Shown here piece after piece: positions 1 to 8,110 of a stretch of DNA of 64,000 bases. Made by a program: the position numbers and the translations under genes. How positions within the stretch are numbered: the stretch's first letter is position 1; each line of letters opens with the position of its first letter. Origin of the DNA: Cuneatibacter sp. NSJ-177 (GTDB lineage Bacteria > Bacillota > Clostridia > Lachnospirales > Lachnospiraceae); assembly GCF_022867805.1 (NCBI RefSeq), contig NZ_JALIFO010000014.1:154006-218005 (forward strand), given 5' to 3'. The notes under the pieces are model-generated. The model had not been told where the DNA came from. It saw only the letters and a program-made list of their open reading frames with translations, and ran no database searches.

Positions 1-486
1 AACGTCCATGTGCTCCAGAAGATCCGGATCCAGATTCTGGACGATGATCTCCTCACAACCCTCGATTTTCATACCCTGTCCGCAGGATTCTACCAGAATC
101 TCGTCGTTGATTTTTAATTTTTCCAGCACCTCATCCGGGAAATAGATGATCACATGCTCGCAGCCGCCGTGGATTCCGGTCACGGTTCCGACCGCGCCCT
201 CTGCCTTTCCGCTGACGACGCGGGCCTTATTTCCGATACAAGTAAACACATTCAAAGCGTCGCTCTCCGACGGGTCCGGATTCTTGATCGACACGCCGGG
301 CTCGATGTGGTCGCTGACCAGTCCGAACACCCGGTCTCCCACCTTTACATTATAGGTGATACCGCCGATGGCCGGAAGCGCCACCACGGTTCCCTCCGAG
401 GTAATCCTCGCGCTGCCCCCCAGAGGATGATGGATCTTTCCCTGGACTGAAAGCTTTACTAATTTTTCACGGTTGGTCTTCAACAT
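1..486 (-). CDS. DUF4438 domain protein, 3' end cut by window edge
   Basis: An open frame of 162 codons starts with ATG at 486 (MLKTNREKLV) and runs off the left edge without a stop, so the C-terminus is missing. The visible part contains GGITYNVKVGDRVFGLVSDH and EPGVSI, which I recognise as the DUF4438 family; no biochemical function is known to me. It starts 16 nt after the stop of the upstream ABC ATPase gene, on the same strand, so it is most likely the last or a late gene of the peptide-import operon. In this family the protein is thought to be soluble; no signal peptide is seen. The link to peptide uptake is inferred from position only. Confidence 0.8.
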   Translation of the reverse strand, partial: MLKTNREKLVKLSVQGKIHHPLGGSARITSEGTVVALPAIGGITYNVKVGDRVFGLVSDHIEPGVSIKNPDPSESDALNVFTCIGNKARVVSGKAEGAVGTVTGIHGGCEHVIIYFPDEVLEKLKINDEILVESCGQGMKIEGCEEIIVQNLDPDLLEHMDV

Positions 487-502
487 TTCTTATTCTCCTC
501 TT

Positions 503-1462
503 CTATGATTCGGTCAGTCTGCATGCTACAAAGTGCCGGTCGGACACTTCCCGGAATTCCAGCGGGGCCTTGCACTGCTCCGTGGCGTAACGGCACCGCG
601 GCGCAAACCGGCAGCCCGGCGCGGGATCGATGGGGCTGACCACCTCGCCTTTCAGGATCTCCCTGGGCTTTCCTCTGTTTTTCAGGCTGGGGATGGGCAC
701 AGCCTTCAAAAGTGCCTCGGTATAAGGGTGCCTGGGATTCTCAAAGAGTTCCCGGCTGGGCGCCCGCTCCACGCACTGTCCCAGATACATGACCATGATC
801 TCGTCGCTGATATGTTTGACCACGGACAAATCATGGGTGATGAACATATAGGTCAGCCCCAAATCGTCCTGAAAATCCATCATCAGATTTAAAATCTGCG
901 CCTGGATGGAGACGTCCAGGGCAGATACCGGCTCATCGCAGACGATGAATTCCGGATTCACCGAAAGCGCCCTGGCGATGCCCACCCGCTGGCGTCTTCC
1001 TCCGTCCAGCTCGTGGGGGTAGGCGTAAGCCAGACGCCTTGCGATTCCCACGGTTTCCATCAGTTCTTTGACTCTCTGATCGATCTCCTTCTTGCCGTGA
1101 AGGATATGGTTCACCCGGATGGGCTCCGCGATAATCTCGCTGACGGACATCCTAGGGTTTAAAGAAGCGTAAGGGTCCTGGAAGATGATCTGCATTTCCT
1201 TCCGCAGGCTTTTCTGTTCTCTGCTGCTGTACTTGACCGTATCCTTGCCTTTATAATAGATTTCCCCACCGGTGGCATTGATCAGGCCCAGCACAACGCG
1301 GCCCAGGGTTGACTTTCCGCAGCCGGATTCCCCGACCACGCCCAGCGTCGAACCTTTTTGTATCTGCATGTCGATGTCGTCCACCGCGTGCAGCATTCCT
1401 TTTCCTGTCTTAAAATATTTTTTCAGCTTTCTCGTCTCAATCAGCGGAACTTGCGTATCCAT
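503..1462 (-). CDS. Oligopeptide/dipeptide ABC transporter ATP-binding protein (OppF/DppF type)
   Basis: A 319-aa cytoplasmic ATPase that powers peptide import together with its OppD-type partner. It has a Walker A motif (GESGCGKST, near residue 45), a Walker B motif (FIVCDEPVSALD) and the C-terminal oligopeptide extension with four cysteines (CRFAPRC...C...C). The family signature, normally LSGGQ, reads LDGGRR here with Asp at residue 153; the second OppF in this window (32207-33187) has the normal FSGGQ. It lies 14 nt downstream of the OppD-type gene and 16 nt upstream of the DUF4438 gene. Length is normal for the family. The transported substrate cannot be read from the ATPase. Confidence 0.93.
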   Translation of the reverse strand: MDTQVPLIETRKLKKYFKTGKGMLHAVDDIDMQIQKGSTLGVVGESGCGKSTLGRVVLGLINATGGEIYYKGKDTVKYSSREQKSLRKEMQIIFQDPYASLNPRMSVSEIIAEPIRVNHILHGKKEIDQRVKELMETVGIARRLAYAYPHELDGGRRQRVGIARALSVNPEFIVCDEPVSALDVSIQAQILNLMMDFQDDLGLTYMFITHDLSVVKHISDEIMVMYLGQCVERAPSRELFENPRHPYTEALLKAVPIPSLKNRGKPREILKGEVVSPIDPAPGCRFAPRCRYATEQCKAPLEFREVSDRHFVACRLTES

Positions 1463-1476
1463 ACGTTTTTCCTCCC

Positions 1477-2469
1477 CTACTTCTCGTCATTCTTCCGGTA
1501 AAGGTGACAGCAGATCTCATGGGTGCCCTTCCGGCAGGCCGGAGGCTGCTCCTTTTTGCAGATCTCCATGCACTTGGGACACCGGGGGGAGAATTTGCAC
1601 CCCTCCGGAAGCCTGGTGGGATCCGGCATCAGCCCTTTGATGGGCTTCAGACGGTCCGTCTCGTCGTCCAGGCGGGGGATGGAACCGAACAGGCCCTCCG
1701 TGTAAGGGTGGTGATCCTCATTTTCAAAGATGTCATACACGGTCCCCCTCTCAATGATTTCCCCGGCGTACATGATTGCTACATTGTCGCAGATCTCCGC
1801 CACGATCCCCAGATCATGGGTGATCAAAATCATGGAGGTGTTCAGCTGAGATTTCAATTTCTCCATCATATCGATGACCTGGGCCTGGATCGTGACATCC
1901 AGGGCCGTGGTGGGTTCGTCCGCGATCAAAAGCTGAGGCTGGCAAGCCAGGGCAATGGCGATTACCACCCGCTGTTTCATCCCGCCGGAGAACTGATGGG
2001 GATAGTCATGCTTTCTCTCCGATGAAATTCCCACCAGGCGCAGCATTTCATCCACCCGCTCTTCAATCTGATGGGCGCTTAGATGTTTTTGATTGTGCAG
2101 CTCCAGTACTTCTGCAATCTGCTTGCCCACGGTGAGCACCGGGTTCAAGCTGGTCATCGGGTCCTGAAAAATCATGGAGATCTTTTCTCCCCTCAGACAC
2201 TGGAGCTCCAGCTTATTCATATCCAGGATGTTCTCTCCGTTAAAAAGGATCTTTCCTTTCCGGATCTTCCCGGTGTTTTCCGCCAGAAGCCGGAGGATAC
2301 TGAGAGCCGTTGTGGATTTTCCTGCTCCGGTCTCCCCGACCAGTCCCAGGGTTTCGCCCTGCTTCATGGAAAAGCTGATTCCGTTGACCGCGTGAACCGT
2401 TTCCAGATCCGTCTGATAGATTACATCCAGATCTTCTATCTCCAACAGTGTCTTCTTATTGTCTTCCAT
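1477..2469 (-). CDS. Oligopeptide/dipeptide ABC transporter ATP-binding protein (OppD/DppD type)
   Basis: A 330-aa ATPase, partner of the OppF-type subunit. Walker A is GETGAGKS at residues 45-52, the signature is FSGGMKQRV, and Walker B is LLIADEPTTALD. The C-terminal oligopeptide extension carries a cysteine cluster (CKFSPRCPKC...C...C...CC), common in OppD/DppD proteins. The gene starts at ATG 2469 and follows the DppC-type permease gene after a 12-nt gap, so the two are surely co-transcribed. It is of normal length and shows no defect. The role in import of peptides or related compounds follows from the family and from the complete transporter set around it. Confidence 0.94.
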   Translation of the reverse strand: MEDNKKTLLEIEDLDVIYQTDLETVHAVNGISFSMKQGETLGLVGETGAGKSTTALSILRLLAENTGKIRKGKILFNGENILDMNKLELQCLRGEKISMIFQDPMTSLNPVLTVGKQIAEVLELHNQKHLSAHQIEERVDEMLRLVGISSERKHDYPHQFSGGMKQRVVIAIALACQPQLLIADEPTTALDVTIQAQVIDMMEKLKSQLNTSMILITHDLGIVAEICDNVAIMYAGEIIERGTVYDIFENEDHHPYTEGLFGSIPRLDDETDRLKPIKGLMPDPTRLPEGCKFSPRCPKCMEICKKEQPPACRKGTHEICCHLYRKNDEK

Positions 2470-2481
2470 CTTTCTTCCCCC

Positions 2482-3375
2482 TTACTGTTTCAGTCTGGGA
2501 TCCAGGGCATCCCGAAGTCCGTCGCCCAAAAAGTTCAGCGACATCACAGCCAGCATAATAGCAATGCCGGGGAAAAGTACGATATGGGGCGCCGTGCGGA
2601 TGAATTCCTTGCCCTCGGTCAGAATGGCTCCCCACTCCGGCGTCGGCGGCATAACGCCGAGTCCCACGAAACTCAGGCCTGCGGCGGAAAGGATCACGCT
2701 GCCGATGCTCAAGGTGGCCTGCACCATGATGGGGCCCATTGTATTTGGAATAATATGCTTCAAGATGATACGGAAGGTTCCCACTCCCGTGGCCCTTGCC
2801 GCCTCGATATAGTCGGAATTTTTAATCGTCAGTATGGAGGAACGGACGATGACGCAGAAGGTAGCCACATAGCTGATGGTAACGGCAACCATCAGATTGG
2901 ACATGCCGGGCCCCAGGACTGTCACCACACAGATGCACATCAGCATGGACGGGATCGACATCAAGACATCGATGAAACGCATGACGATCATGTCCAGCTT
3001 TCCCCCGTAATAACCGGCGATGGATCCGATGGCCCCTCCCACAATCAGGGAGATAATCACAGCGATAAATCCGATGCTCAGAGAAATCCGGCTGCCATGG
3101 ATAATTCTGGCCAGAATATCGCGGCCGAAGGAATCAGTGCCAAGCCAATGCTCCGCCGAAGGGCCCTGGAGCTTATGAACCAAATCCTGCTTAATCGCCA
3201 CATTGTAATCTACCAAAAGATCGGCAAAGACCGCGATAAAGATCAGAAAGATCAAAATGACCAGCCCTACAATTGCCACTTTGCTTTTTTTCAGCCTGCG
3301 CCAAACCTCAAGAAGCTGAGACCGCTTCTTTTCTGCATTCAAGTCTACTTCCTGTTTTCCTGCTACCGTCATCAT
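2482..3375 (-). CDS. Peptide ABC transporter permease (DppC/OppC type)
   Basis: A 297-aa inner-membrane permease. After a charged N-terminus there is a first membrane helix (about residues 35-55, VAIVGLVILIFLIFIAVFA), then a periplasmic loop with AEHWLGTDSFGRDI, which is a hallmark of OppC/DppC, and further helices. The EAA loop that contacts the ATPases is visible as YIEAARATGVGTFRIILKHI. The start codon overlaps the stop of the upstream DppB-type gene (TGATG), so translation is coupled. It forms a heterodimeric channel with that protein. Confidence 0.94.
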   Translation of the reverse strand: MMTVAGKQEVDLNAEKKRSQLLEVWRRLKKSKVAIVGLVILIFLIFIAVFADLLVDYNVAIKQDLVHKLQGPSAEHWLGTDSFGRDILARIIHGSRISLSIGFIAVIISLIVGGAIGSIAGYYGGKLDMIVMRFIDVLMSIPSMLMCICVVTVLGPGMSNLMVAVTISYVATFCVIVRSSILTIKNSDYIEAARATGVGTFRIILKHIIPNTMGPIMVQATLSIGSVILSAAGLSFVGLGVMPPTPEWGAILTEGKEFIRTAPHIVLFPGIAIMLAVMSLNFLGDGLRDALDPRLKQ

Positions 3376-4313
3376 CAGGTGCCTCCCTTCTTATACTGTG
3401 CTTTTACTCTCGGATCCACAAAGGCGTACAAAATATCCAGGAGAAGATTGATGATGCTGAACATAACGGCGATGATCAGGACGCCTCCCATAACCATGGG
3501 AATATCCTTGTTCCGGATCGACCCCAGCAGCAGATTGCCAACGCCCGACATTCCGAAAACGTTCTCCGTGATCACGGCTCCGCCCAGCATGTAGCCGAAA
3601 TTCACGCCCACGATGGTGATGATCGGGATCATTGCATTCTGCAGCGCGTGCTTGACGATCACACGCCCTTTGGTGGCTCCTTTCGCATAGGCGGTCCTGA
3701 TGTAATCCTGACGGATGACTTCCAGCATGGTAGAACGGGTCATTCGAATCAGCGTGGCCAGCGTAGCGCCCGAACAGGTGATGGCCGGCATGATAAAGTG
3801 GGCGAACGACTCGGAGCCAAAGGAAGGCAGCAGGTGAAGTTGTACGGAAAATACGATAATCATCAGAAGGCCCAGCCAGAAGGAAGGGATGGAAATAAAG
3901 ATCAAGGCAAAGATTGTGCTGAAACTGTCAATCAAAGAATACTGCTTCACGGCACAGGCGATGCCGACGGGAATTCCGATCAGAGAGGCCAGTACCATAC
4001 TGTACAAGGCCAGACGGAACGTGGTGGGGAAACGGGAAAACAGTTCCTGGAAGACCGGCAGGCCCGACACGTAGGAAGTGCCGAAATCTCCATGGAATAC
4101 ATTGACGATATATTCCACATACCTCTGCAGGAACGGCTGGTTCCAGCCGAGCGATTCGTTCAGCTGCGCCTTTGCCTCCGCCGTGGCCAAATCCCCCATG
4201 ATAATATCGGCCGGCGAGCCCGGCGTCAGATCCATCAGGAAAAACACCACAAAGGAGATTCCCAATAGGACCGGTATCATTAAAAGAATCCTTTTTACCA
4301 CATATTTGTACAT
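3375..4313 (-). CDS. Peptide ABC transporter permease (DppB/OppB type)
   Basis: A 312-aa inner-membrane permease beginning MYKYVVKRILLMIPVLLGI, the usual N-terminal helix of the DppB family. An EAA loop is present (YIRTAYAKGATKGRVIVKHA). Family members have about six membrane segments. It is separated from the upstream binding-protein gene by 163 nt containing a strong hairpin and overlaps the next permease gene by its stop codon. The ATG at 4313 is preceded by GGGAG at good spacing. Confidence 0.94.
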   Translation of the reverse strand: MYKYVVKRILLMIPVLLGISFVVFFLMDLTPGSPADIIMGDLATAEAKAQLNESLGWNQPFLQRYVEYIVNVFHGDFGTSYVSGLPVFQELFSRFPTTFRLALYSMVLASLIGIPVGIACAVKQYSLIDSFSTIFALIFISIPSFWLGLLMIIVFSVQLHLLPSFGSESFAHFIMPAITCSGATLATLIRMTRSTMLEVIRQDYIRTAYAKGATKGRVIVKHALQNAMIPIITIVGVNFGYMLGGAVITENVFGMSGVGNLLLGSIRNKDIPMVMGGVLIIAVMFSIINLLLDILYAFVDPRVKAQYKKGGT

Positions 4314-4390
4314 TTTGTCACTCCCATTTTAACAATGATGTCTGCTCCGCAGTTTATCACACAGCTCTGCTGTGTCTGATATGAAAGTAA

Positions 4391-4440
4391 CCCGGATATT
4401 GGGCAAGACATTTTTGTGCCTTACTCTCCCAATATCCGGG
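4391..4440 (-). promoter_or_regulatory. Intergenic hairpin between binding-protein and permease genes
   Basis: A perfect 13-bp inverted repeat (CCCGGATATTGGG at 4391-4403 and its complement at 4428-4440) with a 24-nt loop. No clear T-run follows on the minus strand. I infer a partial terminator or mRNA-stabilising hairpin that lets the binding protein be made in excess of the permeases, as is common in ABC import operons. Confidence 0.7.
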
Positions 4441-4476
4441 CACATTGCGGTTAGAGATCCAGTTGCCGTCTATCGT

Positions 4477-6102
4477 TTAGCTGCTCCAGCTCCAATCCTT
4501 CAGGTAATGGAACGCATAGGGATCCATGTACGGAATATTCAGGTCTTTATTGCAGGTAACGTTTCTGACCCGCCAGATAAAGGGAACAATGGGAACGTCT
4601 TCGCTGAGGGTGACCAAGATTTCTTCATACAGAGTTCCCAGCTTTGCATCATCCACCGTTACCAGCGCTTCATCAAACAGCTCGTTGACGCGGGGATTGT
4701 CATAGAACGTATTGTTGGTCTCGCCAATCTTGGAGCCGATCACGCTGTCGCCGCAGGATTCATAGACATCCATAACGGTAAAACTGCATCCGTTGATGGC
4801 CATGTCATAGTTTCCACCGCCGGTGGTCACCTTATAGGCGGAAAGCTCTTCCTGTTTGATCTCTGCCTTGATTCCGATCTCCAGCAGGGAACTTTGAAGC
4901 ACCTGGGCATACTTGGCGTACAGGTCGCTGATCACGTGGATGTCACAGGTGAATCCGTCCGGATATCCGGCCTCCGCAAGCAAGGCTTTTGCCTTCTCCA
5001 GATTGTAGTCATACTTGGTAATCTTGTCGGTGTAGCCGATGGCGTCTTCCAAAACCACCGTATCCAGTTTGGTGCCGATGCCGTCGTTGATTCCCTGGAG
5101 CATGGCGTCTTTGTCCAGCGCATAGGCAACGGCCTGGCGCACCTTCACATTATCAAAAGGCGCTTTTTTCGTGTTGAACTGGAGGAACTCATAGCCCAGA
5201 GCGTTTCCTTCCACGATCTTGATATCCGGGTTGGACTGAGCCAATCCATAATCGGAGGTCTGAATGTCGCAGTAAGCGTCGATGTCGCCGCTCTCCAGGT
5301 TCAGCAGGGCTGCGCTGGTGTCCGCGATGGTGACCAGCTCCACATGCTTGATGGAGGGAGCGCCCATAAAGTAGTCCTCATTGGCCTCCAGAATCACTTT
5401 CTCGCCCTTGACCCACTCTACAAACTTGTAGGGGCCGGTACCCATGGGCTTTCTGGCGAACTCCTCGTCTCCGACCGACTCCACATAGGATTTGCTCATG
5501 ATGGGGCCGAAGGGAAGAGCCAGGTTAGCCAGGATCTGGGCCTGGTTGTAGGGCGCTTTCAAGATGACCTTCACATGCTGATCATCCACCTTCTCCACGC
5601 CCGCAACCTTGCCGTAGCTGGGAGAAGCTTTCGGTGAGTTGATTCCCCGATCAATGCTGAACACCACATCATCTACGGTCAGCAGGTCACCATTATGGAA
5701 TTTCACATCTCCTCGGATTTTAAAGGTATATTCCGTGCCGTCGTCCGAGATGGTCCAGGACTCTGCGATGCAGGGCTGAGCCTTGAAGTGTTCATCCATC
5801 CGTACCAGGGTGTCGAATACATTGGTGGTCACACGCATGGAACAGTCGTTCATGGAATTGTTGGGATCCAAGCTTGGCGGATCTCCCCAATGCCCGATAA
5901 TCAGGCTGTCCTTTCCTGTGGTTGCCGCACCAGTTTCCGTACCGGCTCCAGCGTTTGCCTCTGTGGCTCCCTGCGTCCCGCCGGCCTTCGTTTCTCCGCC
6001 CGCCGCCGTTGTGGAATTCCCATTCCCTCCGCAGCCGGCGAGAAACATGGACGCAGTCATCAGACCCGCCATAGCCAAACACAGCCATCGATTTCTCTTC
6101 AT
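4477..6102 (-). CDS. Peptide/nickel/opine ABC transporter substrate-binding lipoprotein (SBP family 5)
   Basis: A 541-aa secreted lipoprotein. Residues 1-24 form a lipoprotein signal peptide with lipobox FLAGC (Cys24), followed by a Gly/Ala/Thr/Glu-rich linker to about residue 65. The rest fits SBP_bac_5: it has the early PPSLDPNNS segment, the ISDDGTEYTFKIRGDVKFHNGDLLT block and the MGTGPYKFVEW motif. It would capture the substrate outside the membrane for the permeases encoded next. An AGGGAGG ribosome site precedes ATG 6102. The exact ligand (dipeptide, opine or other) cannot be judged. The gene follows the duplicated protein by 55 nt in the same operon. Confidence 0.94.
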   Translation of the reverse strand: MKRNRWLCLAMAGLMTASMFLAGCGGNGNSTTAAGGETKAGGTQGATEANAGAGTETGAATTGKDSLIIGHWGDPPSLDPNNSMNDCSMRVTTNVFDTLVRMDEHFKAQPCIAESWTISDDGTEYTFKIRGDVKFHNGDLLTVDDVVFSIDRGINSPKASPSYGKVAGVEKVDDQHVKVILKAPYNQAQILANLALPFGPIMSKSYVESVGDEEFARKPMGTGPYKFVEWVKGEKVILEANEDYFMGAPSIKHVELVTIADTSAALLNLESGDIDAYCDIQTSDYGLAQSNPDIKIVEGNALGYEFLQFNTKKAPFDNVKVRQAVAYALDKDAMLQGINDGIGTKLDTVVLEDAIGYTDKITKYDYNLEKAKALLAEAGYPDGFTCDIHVISDLYAKYAQVLQSSLLEIGIKAEIKQEELSAYKVTTGGGNYDMAINGCSFTVMDVYESCGDSVIGSKIGETNNTFYDNPRVNELFDEALVTVDDAKLGTLYEEILVTLSEDVPIVPFIWRVRNVTCNKDLNIPYMDPYAFHYLKDWSWSS

Positions 6103-6157
6103 ATCTTTTCCTCCCTATGTAAAATTTTTTATTGCGCTCCTGCTTCGCAGCTATTTT

Positions 6158-6970
6158 TTACTTCTCCTCTTTTTCCTTGCTGTAGTCAAACCAGAGATCC
6201 GTCTTCAACGGCTGCATGCAGTCGATGTTTACCGTGGTCAAATCGAAGAATTGATAAGGGTCATTGGCCGCATACTGGGCGTACTGTCCGTCGTTCAGAG
6301 CGTAACTGTGAAGCTTGCGGCTCTTGTAGGCATGATGGCCCTCCAGGGAATCATACTCAAACAGCATCACATAGACGCCGTTGGGGTTGCCCTCTTTATC
6401 GCACTGCTGATAGTAGCGGGCGCTGACCCACTCATCAAACAGTTCCTTCTTGTTCTCCACCACATACCGGAACCAGGTTTCGATCATGTTCTCGTAGTCT
6501 TCCCAGACTGCGTCCGGAGCTACTTTCCAGATCTCATATTCCAGGAAGCGGCGCAGGCATACGCCGTTCTTCTTCTCAATCGCTCTCTTTTCCTCCGTGT
6601 AGTCAAACCAAAGATCCGTCTTCTCCGGCTGCATGCAGATAATGTTCACATGATCCAGGTCAAAGAACTGGTAAGGATCGTTGGACGCGTACTCGGCGTA
6701 AACTCCGTCGTTTACCTCGTAGCTGTGCAGTTTTCTATTTTTGTATGTATGATGGCCTTCCAGGGATTCGTACTCAAACAGCATCACAAATACGCCGGTC
6801 GGATTTCCCTCTTTGTCACACTGGTTATAATATTTGGCGCTGACCCACTCGTCGAACAGTTCCTTTTTGTTGGCGCATACATATTGAAACCAAGTCTCAA
6901 TCATATGCTCGTAATCGTCCATGGGACAGTCCTTTTTCAGCCTCCAGGTTTCGTACTCTAAAAATCTCAT
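6158..6970 (-). CDS. Uncharacterised protein made of two tandem copies of a ~135-aa domain
   Basis: A 270-aa protein without signal peptide or membrane helix, so probably cytoplasmic. It is an almost exact tandem duplication. Residues about 1-136 and 137-270 share blocks such as FLEYE.W, ENMIETWF, NKKELFDEWVSA, QCDKEGNP, VMLFEY, SLEGHH, RKLHSY, NDPYQFFDL and KTDLWFDY. The aromatic-rich pattern is reminiscent of small dimeric alpha/beta-barrel (ABM-like) proteins, where two copies can replace a dimer, but I do not recognise the family. It is the first gene behind an activator-type promoter and precedes a complete peptide importer. This suggests a sensing, binding or enzymatic role for the imported compound. 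Its function is unknown. Confidence 0.85.
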   Translation of the reverse strand: MRFLEYETWRLKKDCPMDDYEHMIETWFQYVCANKKELFDEWVSAKYYNQCDKEGNPTGVFVMLFEYESLEGHHTYKNRKLHSYEVNDGVYAEYASNDPYQFFDLDHVNIICMQPEKTDLWFDYTEEKRAIEKKNGVCLRRFLEYEIWKVAPDAVWEDYENMIETWFRYVVENKKELFDEWVSARYYQQCDKEGNPNGVYVMLFEYDSLEGHHAYKSRKLHSYALNDGQYAQYAANDPYQFFDLTTVNIDCMQPLKTDLWFDYSKEKEEK

Positions 6971-7038
6971 AATCGTTCAAACCTCCCTGAATATTTGATA
7001 AGTGTTCCGGTTCCGTATGCTAGCATCCTATATCTGGT

Positions 7039-7084
7039 AGTATAGAACATTTTTATCTTTTTGTTTGTAGCCCAGGCTACAAAC
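7039..7084 (-). promoter_or_regulatory. Crp/Fnr-type operator at about -41 and promoter of the peptide-import operon
   Basis: A perfect 22-bp dyad (GTTTGTAGCC, CA, GGCTACAAAC) lies at 7063-7084. On the minus strand a -10 TATACT lies at 7044-7039, with no good -35 box 17 nt upstream (CAAACA). The predicted start is near 7032, which puts the dyad centre (7073.5) at about -41. That is the class II activator position used by Crp/Fnr proteins. The Crp/Fnr-type gene is divergent from the operon, starting at 7256. The binding itself is inferred. Confidence 0.65.
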
Positions 7085-7255
7085 ATCAAACTTTTATCTC
7101 GCATCCCATCACCATTCTAAATAATTCTCGTTTTATGCGCTTCTATCTCACTCTTCCCCCCTTCTCCTTTTTCAATTGACAAAAAGCTATTTTGCTTATA
7201 TGCTAAAAACGCAACTTTACATCATCACGCGCCCGCCATGCAAAGGATAAATACT

Positions 7256-7966
7256 ATGAATGATTTCAGTTCTGAATTACATTCCTTTCTGGAAGAGAAA
7301 AATTACGTCTCCCCCTGGATTGTTTCCCATCAGGAACACAATACTCTGTTGGCAGGCATAGGGTCCATTGCAACAGTAAAGAAAAAGAACTACCTGTTTT
7401 TACAGGGGGAATCCAACAAAAACGTCTATATCGTCCGGACCGGAAGGCTGCGGATCTTTTATTCCGACCGGTCGGGCGCAGAAAAATCCATCTATATCCT
7501 AGAACGGGGCGGCATGATCGGCGAAAATTCCGCTTTTGATTCCACTCCCGCCCACATCTCGGCCTATGCCATCACTGACACCACCCTGTTCCGCATCAAT
7601 ATCCGGGATTTCCTGCGCATCATCAGCCTTCATCCCATGGTTTCCCTGGAGGTGATCCACAGCCTGAATTACAAAGTCCGGCTTCTATGCTCCCAGATGG
7701 AGTATTCCACCAAAAGCTCCGTGGTGCGGGTCACCGCGGCTCTTCTCGCCCTGTGCGCCAGGTATGGGGAGGTTCAGCCGGACGGCTCCATCCGGATCTC
7801 CATCCGCTTTACCCACGAGGAACTGTCCAATCTGATCAATCTCAATCGGGTAACGGTCTCAAAGATTTACCATGATCTGCTGCAGAAAAAAATTATATCC
7901 AACCCCAAAGGATACATCACGGTCCACGATATGGAAAGTCTAAAGGGCTGGATGGATCAAACATAG
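7256..7966 (+). CDS. Crp/Fnr family transcriptional regulator
   Basis: A 236-aa regulator. The N-terminal half is a cyclic-nucleotide-binding-like beta-roll (KKNYLFLQGESNKNVYIVRTGRLRIF through ISAYAITDTTLFRI), followed by a dimer helix. The C-terminal HTH_Crp domain contains RFTHEELSNLINLNRVTVSKIYHDL. There is no Fnr-type N-terminal cysteine cluster, so iron-sulfur sensing is unlikely; the ligand is unknown. I chose ATG 7256 over an in-frame ATG at 7238 because AAAGGA at 7242-7247 gives 8-nt spacing to 7256. It is divergent to the peptide-import operon and probably acts at the 22-bp dyad between them. Confidence 0.92.
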   Translation: MNDFSSELHSFLEEKNYVSPWIVSHQEHNTLLAGIGSIATVKKKNYLFLQGESNKNVYIVRTGRLRIFYSDRSGAEKSIYILERGGMIGENSAFDSTPAHISAYAITDTTLFRINIRDFLRIISLHPMVSLEVIHSLNYKVRLLCSQMEYSTKSSVVRVTAALLALCARYGEVQPDGSIRISIRFTHEELSNLINLNRVTVSKIYHDLLQKKIISNPKGYITVHDMESLKGWMDQT

Positions 7967-8021
7967 TGACTGCCGCGCAGTCCGCCGGGCTTCCCTGTTT
8001 ATTTTAACGGAAGAACCATAC

Positions 8022-8057
8022 AAAAAATGGCGCTGGGTTTTCACCAGCACCATTTTT
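8022..8057. terminator. Bidirectional rho-independent terminator
   Basis: An A-run, then a stem of AATGG and GCTGG pairing with CCAGC and CCATT around a short loop (each arm interrupted by one unpaired base), then a T-run. It lies between the convergent ends of the Crp/Fnr-type gene and the hydroxylase FAD subunit and has T-runs in both directions. Confidence 0.85.
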
Positions 8058-8110
8058 CTGTGTTCGCCGAACTCATCTGAATCGCTCCAAACGATGGCTC
8101 AGACGCCGCA

